Source: Metallyticus violacea (lineage: Eukaryota; Arthropoda; Insecta; Mantodea; Metallyticidae). From it: DNA of 64,000 nucleotides. Within the stretch, counting starts at the first letter, position 1. Each line of letters opens with the position of its first letter. The notes beneath the pieces are model-generated. The model saw only the letters and a program-made list of their open reading frames with translations, made no database searches and was not told where the DNA came from. The translations under genes were made by a program, and so were the position numbers. Shown in pieces: positions 1-13,912 of the stretch. The DNA lies in NCBI GenBank assembly GCA_030762175.1, contig CM060843.1:33119001-33183000 (forward strand), in the 5' to 3' direction.

Positions 1-3000
1 TATAAACTAAACTATGAACTTAAGTATAAAGTAAACTAAACTAAACTATAAACTAAAACTAAACTAAACTAAACTAAACTATCCTAACCACACCTAACCG
101 AAACTAAACTAAACTAAACTAAACTAACCTAACATAAACTAAACTAAACTAAAATATAAAATAAACTAAACTATAATATAAACTATAAATTAAACTAAAT
201 TTAACTAAACTATAAATTAAATAAACTAAATTAAACTAAACTAAACTAAATTAACCTAACCAAACCTAACCTAACTTAACGTAAACTAAACTAAACGAAT
301 CTAAACTAAACTAAGTTGAACTAAACTAAACTAAACTATACTAAACCATAAACTAAACTAAACTATAAACTTAACTATATACTAAACTAAACTAAACTAA
401 ATTAACGAAACTATAAACTAAATTAAAATTAGCTAAACTAACCTAACCTAACCTAACCTAACCAAACTAAACCTAACCTAACCTAAACTAAACTAAACTA
501 AACGAAACTAAACTAAACTAACCTAACCTAAACTAAACTAAACTAAACTCACCTAACATAACCTAAGCTAACCTAACCTAAACTAAACTAAAGTAAACTA
601 AACTAACCTAACCTAACCTAACGTAAACTAAACTAAACTAAACTAAGCTAACCTAACCTAAACTAAACTAATCTAAACGAAACAGAACGATTCTAAACCA
701 AACCAAACGAAACTAAACTAAACCATAAACTATACTATAAACTAAATTAAACTAAATTATAAACTAAGCTAAACTATAAATAAACTAAACTAAACTAAAC
801 TAAATTAACATAACTTCACCTAACCTAACCTACCCTAAACTAAACTAAAATTACGTAACCTAACCTAAAGTAAACTATACCAATCTAAACAAACTAACTA
901 AGCTTAACTAAAACCTAAACTAAACTAAACTAAATTCACTAAACTAAACTAAACTAAACTATACTAAACTAAACTAACCTAACCTAACCTTACCTAACCT
1001 AAACTAAATTTAACTAAACTAAACAATAAACTAAATTAAACTAAACTATAAACTAAATTATAATCTAACTAAATTAAATTTAACTAACCTAACCTAACCT
1101 AACCTAAACTAACCTAAAATAAACTAAACTAACCTAACCTAACCTAACCTAACCTAACCAAACTAAACCTAACCTAACATAAACTAAACTAAACTAAACG
1201 AAACTAGACTAAACTAACCTGAACTAAACTAAACTAAACTACTAAACTAAAATAAACTCACCTAACATAACCTAAGCTAACCTAACCTAAACTAAACTAA
1301 AGTAAACTAATCTAACCTAACCCATCCTAACCAAAATTAAACTAAACTATACTAAGCTAACCTAACCTAAACTAAACTAAACTAAAACAAACAGAACTAA
1401 ACTAAACCAAACCAAACTAAACTAAACTAAACCATAAACTAAACTATAAACTAAACTAAACTATATTAAAAATTAAACTATATACTAAACTAAACTAAAC
1501 TAAATTAAAATAAATTAAACAAAACTAAATTAAACAAAACTAAACTATACTGAACCAAACTAAACTGAACTATAAACTAAATTATAAACTAAACGAGTCA
1601 AATCTAAACTAAACTAAACTAAACTACACTAACCTAACATAACCTAACCTAACCTAAACCAAACTAAACTAAATTAAACTCACCTAACCTAAACTAAACT
1701 AAACTAAATTAAATTAACCTAACCTAATATAAACTGAACTTAACTAAACTAAACTACACTAACCAAACCTAACATAACCTAACCTAACCTAACCTAAACT
1801 AAACTTAAGTAAACTAAACTAAACTAATCTGAACTAAACTAATTTAAACTATAAACTAAACTATAAACTAAACTAAACTAAAATAAAATAAACTAAACTA
1901 TCCTAACCTAACCTAACTTAAACTAAACTAATCTAACCTAACCTAACCTAATCTAAACTACACTAAACTAAACTAAATTATAAACTAAACTAAACTATAA
2001 ATAAACTAAAATTATCTAAACTAAACTAAACTATGCTAAACTAAAGTAACCTGACTTAACCTAACCTAACCTAAACTAAAATAAATTAACCTAACCTAAC
2101 GTAACGTAAAGTAAACTAATCCAAAATAAACTAACTAAGCTAATCTAAACTAAACTACACTAAACTAAACTATACTAAACTATATACTTAACTATAAACT
2201 AAACTAAACTAATTAATATACTTAACTATAAACTAAACTAAACATAACTAAACTAAACTAAACTAAACTAACTTAACCTAACATAACCTAACGTAACCGA
2301 ACCAAACCTAAACGAAACGAAACTAAACTAAACTAAACTAAACTACACTATAAACTAAAGTAAACTATAAACTAAACTATAAATTATACTAAACTATAAA
2401 CTAAACTAAACTAAACTAAACTAAAGTAAAATAACCTAAACTAACCTAACCTAAGCTAAACTAAGCTAAACTAAACTAAACTAACATAACCTGACCTAAC
2501 CTAACCTAAACTAACATAAACATAACTAAACTAACCTAACATAACCTAACCTAACCAAACTAAACCTAACCAAACCTAAACTAAACTAAACTAAACGAAA
2601 CTAAACTAAACTAACCTAACCTAAACTAAACTAAACTACTAAACTAAAATAAACTCACCTAACATAACCTAAGCTAACCTAACCTAAACTAAACTAAATT
2701 AAACTAAACTAACGTAACCCAACGTAACCTAAATTGAACTAAACTAATACAAACAGAACTAAACTAAACCAAACCAAATTAAACTAAACTAAACCATAAA
2801 CTAAACTATAATCTAAACTAAACTAAATTAAAAACTAAACTATATACTAAACTAAACTAAACTAAATTAAAATAAATTAAACAAAACTAAATTAAACAAA
2901 ACTAAACTAAACTAAACTAAACCAAACTGAACTATAAACTAAACTATTAACTAAACGAGTAAAATCTAAACTAAACTAAACTAAACTACACTAACCTAAC

Positions 3001-4545
3001 CTAACATAACCTAACTTAACCTAACCTAACCTAACCTAACCTAAACTAAACTAAACTAAACTAACCTAACCTAACCTAAACTAAACTAAATTAAATTAAC
3101 CTAACCTAATATAAACTGAACTAAACTAAACTGAACTAAACTACACTAACCTAACCTAACATAACCTAACCTAACCTAACCTAACCTAAACTAAACTTAA
3201 GTAAACTAAACTAAACTAAACTAATCTAAACTAAACTAATTTAAACTATAAACTAAGCTATAAACTAAACTAAACTAAAATAAAATAAACTAAACTAAAC
3301 TATCCTAACCTATCCTAACCTAAACTAAGCTAAACTAATCTAACCTAACCTAACCTAACCTAAACTACACTAAACTAAACTAAATTATAAACTAAACTAA
3401 ACTATAAATAAACTAAACTAAATTATACTAAACCTAACTAAAGTAACCTAACTTCACCTAACCTAACCTAAACTAAACTAAACTTACCTAACCTATTCTA
3501 ACCTAACGTAGACTATACTAATCTAAACTAAACTAACTAAGCTTAACTAAACTAAACTAAACTGAATTAAACTATCATAACCTAAATTAAATTAATCTAA
3601 CCTAACCTAACCAAACCGAAACTAAATTAAACTAAACTGTAAACTAAACTATAAACTAAACTAAACTAAACTATAAATTATCTAAACTAAACTAAACTAA
3701 GCTAAACTAAAGTAACCTGACTTAACCTAACCTAACCTAAACTAACATAAACTAACCTAACCTAACGTAACGTAAAGTAAACTAATCCAAAATAAACTAA
3801 CTAAGCTAATCTAAACTAAACTACACTAAAATAAACTATACTAAACCAGTTACTTAACTATAAACTAAACTAAATTAATTAATAAACTAAACTATAAACA
3901 AAACTAAACATAACTAAACTAAACTAAACTATAAACTAAATTAACCATAAACTAAACTAAAATAAACTAAACTATAAATTATCTAAACTAAACTAAACTA
4001 AAGTAACCTAACTCAACCTAACCTAACCTAACTTAAACTAAACTAAACTTACCGAATCTAATTCAAACTAAACTAAACTAGAAACTAAAGTAAACTATAA
4101 ACTAAACTATAAACTAAACTAAACTAAATTATAAATTATCTAAACTAAACTAAACTAAAGTAACCTAACTTAAACTAACCTAACCTAACCTAAACTAAAC
4201 TAAACTAAACTTACCTAACCTAACCTAACCTAACGTAAACTATACTAATCTAAACTAAAGTAACTAAGCTTAACTAAACTAAACTAAACTTAGCTAAACT
4301 AAACTAAACTAAACTAAACTAAACAACCTAACCTGATATAAACTAAACTAAACTAAATTAAACTAAACTAAATTAAACAAAACTAAACTAAACTAAATTA
4401 AACAAAACTAAACTAAACTAAATTAAACTAAACTAAACTTAACTAAACTAAACTATAAAATAAACTAAATAAACAAAACTAAACTAAACTTTACTAAATT
4501 AACCTAACCAAACCTAACCTAAACTAAACCAAACTAAACTAAACT
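1..4545 (+). repeat. Higher-order block A: starts mid-module, contains two tandem about 1.4-kb modules
   Basis: The block opens inside landmark A, an ATAGCC variant followed by TATGAACTTAAGTATAAAG, of which only the second part is present here. Bases 1-1,815 match 13,913-15,727 at offset 13,912, checked at TATGAACTTAAG and at CAGAACGATTC (683). They also match the right end of the window from 63,357. Two internal modules follow each other. The variant AATAAACTCACC is at 1,251 and 2,648, and AACGAGT at 1,592 and 2,954, giving a module length of 1.36 to 1.40 kb. The right half, about 1,900-4,545, is repeated at 51,740-54,370 (offset 49,823 to 49,829). Landmark C (ACCGAATCTAATTC) lies at 4,051. 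No gene, promoter or element seen. Confidence 0.85.
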
Positions 4546-5347
4546 AATCTAAAATAGCCTAAACTAAACTATAAACTAAACTATGAACTTAAGTATAAAG
4601 TAAACTAAACTAAACTATAAACTAAAACTAAACTAAACTAAACTAAACTATCCTAACCACACCTAACCGAAACTAAACTAAACTAAACTAAACTAACCTA
4701 ACATAAACTAAACTAAACTAAAATATAAAATAAACTAAACTATAATCTAAACTATAAATTAAACTAAATTTAACTAAACTATAAATTAAATAAACTAAAT
4801 TAAACTAAACTAAACTAAATTAACCTAACCAAACCTAACCTAACTTAACCTAAACTAAACTAAACGAATCTAAACTAAACTAAGTTGAACTAAACTAAAC
4901 TAAACTATACTAAACCATAAACTAAACTAAACTATAAACTTAACTATATACTAAACTAAATTAAACTAAATTAACGAAACTATAAACTAAACTAAAATTA
5001 GCTAAACTAACCTAACCTAACCTAACCTAACCAAACTAAACCTAACCTAACCTAAACTAAACTAAACTAAACGAAACTAAACTAAACTAACCTAACCTAA
5101 ACTAAACTAAACTAAACTCACCTAACATAACCTAAGGTAACCTAACCTAAACTAAACTAAAGTAAACTAAACTAACCTAACCTAACCTAACGTAAACTAA
5201 ACTAAACTAAACTAAGCTAACCTAACCTAAACTAAACTAAACTAAACGAAACAGAACGATTCTAAACCAAACCAAACGAAACTAAACTAAACCATAAACT
5301 ATACTATAAACTAAATTAAACTAAATTATAAATTAAGCTAAACTATA

Positions 5348-5379
<32 letters not shown>

Positions 5380-8090
5380 TAACATAACTTCACCTAACCT
5401 AACCTAACCTAAACTAAACTAAAATTACGTAACCTACCTAAAGTAAACTATACTAATCTAAACAAACTAACTAAGCTTAACTAAAACCTAAACTAAACTA
5501 AACTAAATTCACTAAACTAAACTAAACTAAACTATACTAAACTAAACTAACCTAACCTAACCTTACCTAACCTAAACTAAATTTAACTAAACTAAACAAT
5601 AAACTAAATTAAACTAAACTATAAACTAAATTATAATCTAACTAAATTAAATTTAACTAACCTAACCTAACCTAAACTAACCTAAAATAAACTAAACTAA
5701 CCTAACCTAACCTAACCAAACTAAACCTAACCTAACATAAACTAAACTAAACTAAACGAAACTAGACTAAACTAACCTAAACTAAACTAAACTAAATTAC
5801 TAAACTAAATTAAACTCACCTAACATAACCTAAGCTAACCTAACCTAAACTAAACTAAAGTAAACTAAACTAACCTAACCCATCCTAACCTAAATTAAAC
5901 TAAACTATACTAAGCTAACCTAACCTAAACTAAACTAAACTAAAACAAACAGAACTAAACTAAACCAAACCAAACTAAACTAAACTAAACCATAAACTAA
6001 ACTATAAACTAAACTAAACTATATTAAAAATTAAACTATATACTAAACTAAACTAAACTAAATTAAAATAAATTAAACAAAACTAAATTAAACAAAACTA
6101 AACTATACTGAACCAAACTAAACTGAACTATAAACTAAATTATAAACTAAACGAGTCAAATCTAACCTAAACTAAACTAAACTAAATTAAACTCACCTAA
6201 CCTAACCTAAACTAAACTAAACTGAATTCAATTAACCTAACCTAATATAAACTGAATTAACTAAACTAAACTACACTAACCAAACCTAACATAACCTAAC
6301 CTAACCTAACCTAAACTAAACTTAAGTAAACTAAACTAAACTAATCTGAACTAAACTAATTTAAACTATAAACTAAACTATAAACTAAACTAAACTAAAA
6401 TAAACTAAACTAAACTATCCTAACCTAACCTAACCTAAACTAAACTAATCTAACCTAACCTAACCTAATCTAAACTACACTAAACTAAACTAAATTATAA
6501 ACTAAACTAAACTATAAATAAACTAAAATTATCTAAACTAAACTAAACTATGCTAAACTAAAGTAACCTGACTTAACCTAACCTAACCTAAACTAAAATA
6601 AATTAACCTAACCTAACGTAACGTAAAGTAAACTAATCCAAAATAAACTAACTAAGCTAATCTAAACTAAACTACACTAAACTAAACTATACTAAACTAT
6701 ATACTTAACTATAAACTAATCTAAACTAATTAATAAACTTAACTATAAACTAAACTAAACATAACTAAACTAAACTAAACTAAACTAACTTAACCTAACA
6801 TAACCTAACGTAACCGAACCTAACCTAAACGAAACGAAACTAAACTAAACTAAACTACACTATAAACTAAAGTAAACTATAAACTAAACTATAAACTATA
6901 CTAAACTATAAACTGAACTAAACTAAACTAAAGTAAAATAACCTAAACTAACCTAACCTAAGCTAAACTAAGCTAAACTAAACTAAAGTAACATAACCTA
7001 ACCTAACCTAACCTAAACTAACATAAACTAAACTAAACTAAACTAAACTAACCTAACATAACCTAACCTAAATAACCTAATCTAAATTAAACTAAACTAA
7101 CCCATGCTCATCTAACCTAAACTAAACTAAAATAAACCAAACTAAACTAAACTAAACTAACCTAACCCAACCTAAACTAAACCAAGCTAAACTAAACTAA
7201 ACTAAACTATAAACTAAACAAAACTTAACTAAACTAAACTAAACCAAAATACGCTAACCTAACCTAACCTAAACTAACCTAACCTAACCTAAACAAAACT
7301 AAACAAAACTAAAGTAAAGTAAACTAAACTAATCTAAACTAACCTAACCTAACCTAACGTAACCTAACCTAAACTAAACTATAAACTTAAGTAAACTACC
7401 CTAACCAAACCTAATCTAAACTAAAATAAACTAAACTAATCTAACCTACCCTAAACTAAACTAAACTAAACTATACTATACTATAAACTAAACTAAACTA
7501 AACTATATGCTAAACTAAACTAAAGTATAAATTAACTAAACTAAACTAAACTTAACTAAAGTAACCTAACCTAACCTAACCTAACCTAAACTAAACTAAA
7601 TTAACCTAACCTAAGCTAACCTGAGCTAAACTATACTAAACTAAACTAAATTAAACTAAACAAAAGTATAAACTTAACCATAAACTAAACTAAACTAAAC
7701 TATAAACTAAACTAAACTAAACTTAATTGTACAGTAAAGAAAATTTAATTAAACTAAATTAAAATAAACTCAACTAAACTGAACTATAAACTAAACTAAA
7801 CAAATCCAAACTATAAACTATACTAAACTAAAGTAAACTAACCTAAACTAACCTGACATATCCTAAACTGAACTAAACTAAAATAAACTAAACTAAACTA
7901 TAAATTAACCATAAACTAAACTAAACTATAAACTAAACTAAACTAAATTAAAAATTAAACTATATACTAAACTAAACTAAACTAAATTAAAATAAATTAA
8001 ACAAAACTAAATTAAACAAAACTAAACTATACTAAACCAAACTAAACTGAACTATAAACTAAATTATAAACTAAACGAGTCAAACCTAAA
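4546..8090 (+). repeat. Higher-order block B, second landmark-A module set
   Basis: The block begins at the landmark A variant CTAAAATAGCCTAAAC. Its first part is a diverged repeat of 1-1,600 (landmark A at 15 and 4,584; CAGAACGATTC at 683 and 5,262). The whole block recurs at 44,159-47,706 with offset 39,613 to 39,616. Its part from about 5,165 also recurs at 15,735-18,650 (offset 10,560 to 10,570). A later relative is 55,200-57,850. Landmark B, the most non-pentameric segment of the array, is at 7,725-7,750. The variant CCCATGCTCATC near 7,100 marks this family. Only satellite is present. Confidence 0.85.
7725..7750 (+). repeat. Landmark B, copy 1 (non-pentameric AT-rich island)
   Basis: This begins AATTGTACAGTAAAGAAAAT and ends in TTAATT. 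For about 26 bases the 5-bp register is lost. Six other copies lie at 18,285, 26,641, 30,391, 41,606, 47,341 and 57,485, always after the same CTATAAAC-rich stretch. It is useful as an anchor for aligning modules. It could be a heavily mutated set of units or the remnant of an inserted sequence. Confidence 0.85.
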
Positions 8091-8981
8091 CTAAACTAAA
8101 CTAAGCTAATCCAACCTAACCTAACCTAACATAATTTAAACGAAACTAAACTAAACTAAACTAAACTATCAACTACACTATACACAGAACTAAACTATAA
8201 ACTAAACTGTAAACTATACTGAACTATTAACTAAAATAAATTAACTAAACTATACTAACCTAAAATTACCTAACCTAACCTAAATACAATTAAACTAAAC
8301 TTCCCTAACCTAACCTAAACTTAACTAAACTAAACTTAAATAACCTAACCTGACCTAACAATATCTAACCTAAACTAAACTAAACTAAACTAAACTAAAC
8401 TAAACTAAATTAAGTAAACTAAATTAAATTAAACTAAACTAAACTAAACTAAACTAACCTAACCTAACATTAACTAAACTAAACTAAACTAAAATAAACT
8501 AAACTAAACTAACATAATCTAACCTAACCTAATCTAAACTAAGCTAAATTAAACTAAACGAAACTAAACTAAACTATAAATCAAACTATAAATTAAACTA
8601 AACTAAACCATAAACTAAAATATAAATTAAATTACACTAAACTAAAATATAAATTGAACTAAACATAAATAAAGTAAGCTAAACTAAACTAAGGTAAACT
8701 AACCTAATCTAACCTAACCTAACCTAAACTAAACTAAACCAAACTAAGCTAACCTAACCTACCCTAACCTAACCAAACCTAAACGAAACTAAACTAAACT
8801 AAATAAAACATAACTAAACTAAACTAAACTAAACCATAAACAAAATTATTAACTAAAGTAAACGAAAGTATAAACTAAACTTTAAACTAAAATAAACTAA
8901 ACTAAACTAAACTATAAACTAAAGTAAACTAAACTAAACTATAAATTAAACTAAACTAAACTTAACTAACCTAACCTAACT

Positions 8982-9081
8982 TAATCTAACCTAAACTAAA
9001 CTAAACTAAGCTAACCTAAATTGACATAACCTAATCTAACCTAAACTAAACTAAACTAAGCTAACCTAAATTAACATAACC
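8982..9081 (+). repeat. 50-bp tandem duplication (10 units)
   Basis: Two consecutive 50-bp copies begin TAATCTAACC at 8,982 and 9,032. They differ mainly by TTGACATAAC against TTAACATAAC. The same pair is present at 36,587/36,637 and 48,598/48,648. Only one copy is present near 37,987, and 23,833 lacks the repeated part, so copy number varies among otherwise matching modules. Confidence 0.85.
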
Positions 9082-9852
9082 TAACCTAACCTAAACGAAA
9101 CTAAACTAAACTAAACTAAAATAAATTAAACAAAACTAAACTAAAGCAAACTAAACAATTAACTAAACTAAACTTAACTAAACTAAACTATAAACTAAAC
9201 TATAAAATAAACTAAACTAAATTAAACAATACTAAATTAACCTAACCTAACCTATTCTAAACTAAACTAAACTAAACTAAGCTAAACTAATCCAAAATAG
9301 CCTAAACTAAACTATAAACTAGATTATAAACTAAATGATAAACTTAAGTATTCACAAAACTAAAATAAACTATAAATTAAAAATAACCTAACCTAACCTA
9401 AACTAAACTAAACCAAACTAAGCTAACCTAACCTACCCTAACCTAACCAAACCTAACCTAAACTAAACAAAACTAAAATATAAAATGAACTAAACTAAAC
9501 TATAATCCAAACTATAAACTAAACTAAATTTAACTAAACTATAAATTAACTACACTAAATTAAAATAAAATGAACTAAACTAACCTAACCAAACCTAACC
9601 TAACCTAAACAAAACTAAACTAAACTAACTTAACCCAACCTAACCTAACCTTACCTACCCTAAACTAAACGAAACTAAACTAAACTAAGCAAAAACTAAA
9701 CTAAACTAAACTAAAATATACTAAACTATAAAATAAACTATAAACTAAACTAAACTATAAACCTAACTATACACTAAACTAAACTAAAATAAATTAACGA
9801 AACTATAAACTAAACTAAACTTAGCTAAACTAAACTAAACTAAACTAACCTA

Positions 9853-9868
9853 ATCAGGCTAACCTGAT
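9853..9868. repeat. Perfect small inverted repeat ATCAGG-CTAA-CCTGAT
   Basis: Six-base arms flank a CTAA loop. Sister modules (for example near 4,323, 13,663 and 54,147) read AACAAC where this copy reads ATCAGG, followed by the same CTAACCTGAT. Three substitutions thus turned an imperfect arm into a perfect complement of its neighbour. The same form is at 49,469-49,484, in the paired 39.6-kb copy. Confidence 0.85.
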
Positions 9869-12290
9869 CTAAACTAAACTAAACTAAATTAAACTAAACT
9901 AAATTAAACTAACTAAACTAAACTAAAATAAACTAAACTAAATTAAACAAAACTAAACTAAACTAAATTAAACTAAACTAAACTTAACTAAACTAAACTA
10001 TAAAATAAACTAAATAAACAAAACTAAACTAAACTTTACTAAATTAACCTAACCGAACCTAACCTAAACTAAACCAAACTAAACTAAACTAATCTAAAAT
10101 AGCCTAAACTAAATTATTAACTTAAGTATAAAATAAACTAAAGTAAACTATAAACTAAAACTAAACTAAACTAAACTATCCTAACCCAACCTGACATAAA
10201 CTAAACTAAACTAAACTAAACTAACCTAACCTAAACTAAACTAAACTAAACTAAAATATAAAATAAATTAAACTATAATCTAAACTATAAACTAAACTAA
10301 ATTTAACTAAACTATAAATTAAATAAACTAAATTAAACTAAACTAAACCAAATTAACCTAACCAAACTCAACCTAACTTAACCTAATCTAAACTAAACGA
10401 AACTAAAATAAACTAAGCTAAACTAAGCTAAACTAAACTATACTAAACCATAAACTAAAGTAAACTAAACTATAAACTTATCTATACACTAAACTAAACT
10501 AAACTAAATTTACGAAACTATAAACTAAACTAAAATTAGCTAAACTGAACTAAACTAACCTAATCAACCTAACCTATCCTAACCTAAACTAAACTAAACT
10601 AAGTTAACCCAAACTAACCTAACCTAACCTAAATTAAACTAAACTAACTTAACCTAACCTAAACTAAACTAAACTAAATTCAACTAAACTAAACTAAACT
10701 AAACTAACCTAACCTAACCTAACCTAACTTAAACTAAACAAACCTAACCTAACCTAAACTAAATTAAACTAATTTAAACTATAAACTAAACTATAAATTA
10801 AACTAAACTTAAGTATAAACTAAGCTATAAACTAAACTATACTAAACTAAATTGTAAACTAAACTAAACTTAGCTAAACTAAACTAAACTAAACTAACTT
10901 AATCTAAACCATCCTAACCTAACCTAAACTTATTTAAACTAAACTAAGCTAACCTAATCTAGCCTTAACTAAACTAACCTAAACGAAACTAAATAATCTA
11001 AACTAAACTAAACCAAACTAAACTAAACTAAACTAAACCATATACTAAACTATAAACTAATCTAAACTAAATTATAAACTGAACTATAAATTAAACTAAA
11101 CTAAAATAAATTAAAATAAATTAAACTAAACTAAATTAAACAAAACTAAACTAAACTGAACTATAAACTAAACTTAACGAAACTAAACTATAAACTAAAC
11201 GAGACTAAACTAAACTAACCTAACCTAAAATAACTCAACCTAACCAAACCTAACCAAAACTAAACTAAACTAAACTAAACTAAACTAACACTACCTAACC
11301 TAACATAACCTAAAGTAAACTGAACTAAACAAAACTAAACTAACGTAACCTAATCTAAACTGAACTAAACTAAACTACACTAAACTAAACTAACCTAACC
11401 TAATCTAACTTAAGCTAAACTAACCTAACCTAACATAAGCTAACCTAACCTAAACTAAACTAAACTTAAGTAAACAAAACTAAACTAAACTAAACTAACC
11501 TAACCTAACCTAAGCTACACTAAACTAAACTAAACTAAACTAATCTAAAGTAAACGAATTTTAATTATAAACTAAGCCATAAACTAAACTATAAACTAAA
11601 CTATTAAGTAAACTATACTATAAACTAAACTATAATGTAAACTAAACTAAATTATAAACTAAACTAAAGTTAACTAAACTAAACTATAAAATAAACTAAA
11701 CTAATCTAAACTAAACTGAACTAAACTAAAGTAATCTAAACTAGCCTAAAGTAAACTGTAAACTTAACTATAAACTAAACTATAAACTAAAATGTGACCA
11801 AAAGTAAACTAAACTATAATCTAAACTATAAACTAAACTAAAATTATCTAAACTATAAATTAAATAAACTAAAATAAACTAAACTAACCTAACCTAACCT
11901 AACCTAACCAAACTAAACCTAACCAAACCTAAACTAAACTAAACTAAACGAAACTAAACTAAACTAACCTAACCTAAACTAAACTAAACTACTAAACTAA
12001 AATAAACTCACCTAACATAACCTAAGCTAACCTAACCTAAACTAAACTAAAGTAAACTAAACTAACGTAACCCAACGTAACCTAAATTAAACTAAACTAA
12101 AACAAACAGAACTAAACTAAACCAAACCAAACTAAACTAAACTAAACCATAAACTAAACTATAATCTAAACTAAACTAAATTAAAAACTAAACTATATAC
12201 TAAACTAAACTAAACTAAATAAAAATAAATTAAACAAAACTAAATTAAACAAAACTAAACTAAACTAAACTAAACCAAACTGAACTATAA

Positions 12291-13912
12291 ACTAAACTAT
12301 TAACTAAACGAGTAAAATCTAAACTAAACTAAACTAAACTACACTAACCTAACCTAACATAACCTAACTTAACCTAACCTAACCTAACCTAAACTAAACT
12401 AAACTAACCTAACCTAACCTAAACTAAACTAAATTAAATTAACCTAACCTAATATAAACTGAACTAAACTAAACTGAACTAAACTACACTAACCTAACCT
12501 AACATAACCTAACCTAACCTAACCTAACCTAAACTAAACTTAAATAAACTAAACTAAACTAAACTAATCTAAACTAAACTAATTTAAACTATAAACTAAA
12601 CTATAAACTAAACTAAAATAAAATAAAATAAACTAAACTAAACTATCCTAACCTATCCTAACCTAAACTAAGCTAAACTAATCTAACCTAACCTAACCTA
12701 ACGTAAACTACACTAAACTAAACTAAATTATAAACTAAACTAAACTATAAATGAACTAAACTAAATTAAACTAAACCTAACTAAAGTAACCTAACTTCAC
12801 CTAACCTAACCTAAACTAAACTAAACTTACCTAACCTAACCTAACCTAACGTAAACTATACTAATCTAAACTAAACTAACTAAGCTTAACTAAAGTAAAC
12901 TAAACTGAATTAATCTATCATAACCTAAATTAAATTAATCTAACCTAACCTTTCCAAACCGAAACTAAACTAAACTAAACTGTAAACTAAACTATAAACT
13001 AAACTAAACTAAACTATAAATTATCTAAACTAAACTAAACTAAGCTAAACTAAAGTAACCTGACTTAACCTAACCTAACCTAAACTAACATAAATTAACC
13101 TAACCTAACGTAACGTAAAGTAAACTAATCCAAAATAAACTAACTAAGCTAATCTAAACTAAACTACACTAAAATAAACTATACTAAACCATATACTTAA
13201 CTATAAACTAAACTAAATTAATTAATAAACTAAACTATAAACAAAACTAAACATAACTAAACTAAACTAAACTATAAACTAAATTAACCATAAACTAAAC
13301 TAAAATAAACTAAACTATAAATTATCTAAACTAAACTAAACTAAAGTAACCTAACTCAACCTAATTTAACCTAACTTAAACTAAACTAAACTTACCGAAT
13401 CTAATTCAAACTAAACTAAACTAGAAACTAAAGTAAACTATAAACTAAACTATAAACTAAACTGAACTAAATTATAAATTATCTAAACTAAACTAAACTA
13501 AACTAAAGTAACCTAACTTAAACTAACCTAACCTAACCTAAACTAAACTAAACTTACCTAACCTAACCTAACCTAACGAAAACTATACTAATCTAAACTA
13601 AACTAACTAAGCTTAACTAAACTAAACTAAACTTAGCTAAACTAAACTAAACTAAACTAACCTAAACAACCTAACCTGATCTAAACTAAACTAAACTAAA
13701 TTAAACTAAACTTAATTAAACAAAACTAAACTAAACTAAATTAAACAAAACTAAACTAAACTAAATTAAACTAAACTAAACTTAACTAAACTAAACTATA
13801 AAATAAACTAAATAAACAAAACTAAACTAAACTTTACTAAATTAACCTAACCAAACCTAACCTAAACTAAACCAAACTAAACTAAACTAATCTAAAATAG
13901 CCTAAACTAAAT
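12291..13912 (+). repeat. Module set D, repeat of 2,940-4,570
   Basis: AACGAGT at 12,307 and landmark C at 13,394 align with 2,954 and 4,051 (offset 9,343 to 9,353), and with 61,756 and 62,838 (offset 49,444 to 49,449). Copy-specific variants include AACCTAATTTAACC near 13,355 and CCTTTCCAAACC near 12,949. Both are shared with the 61.7-63.4 kb copy, near 62,799 and 62,392, so those two are the closest relatives. HindIII-type AAGCTT variants are at 12,882 and 13,609. No other feature seen. Confidence 0.85.

Larger units (their letters stand above)
8091..12290 (+). repeat. Higher-order block C with private variants
   Basis: The start, CTAAGCTAATCC at 8,101, marks a module that recurs at 47,717 and in the doubled form at 35,641 and 35,706. 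The block as a whole matches 47,706-51,735, offset 39,616, falling to 39,556 after a 60-base deletion in the other copy near 51,080. It contains a 50-bp tandem pair (8,982-9,081), a diverged landmark A with TCCAAAATAGCC at 9,291 followed by TTAAGTATTCAC, and a third landmark A form at 10,091 (ATTATTAACTTAAG). A small perfect hairpin lies at 9,853-9,868. The rare variant AATGTGACCAAAAG at 11,791 is found elsewhere only at 51,347. Confidence 0.85.

Noticed and set aside
900..905. Regular HindIII-type AAGCTT sites (900, 3,539, 4,266, 5,473, 12,882 and others)
   Set aside because: They are one conserved unit variant (CTAACTAAGCTTAAC) and only mark module position; no function implied.
8660..8675. 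Match to the yeast replication-origin consensus on the reverse strand (TAAACATAAAT)
   Set aside because: Chance match in an A-rich repeat; the consensus is specific to budding yeast and the sequence context is satellite.
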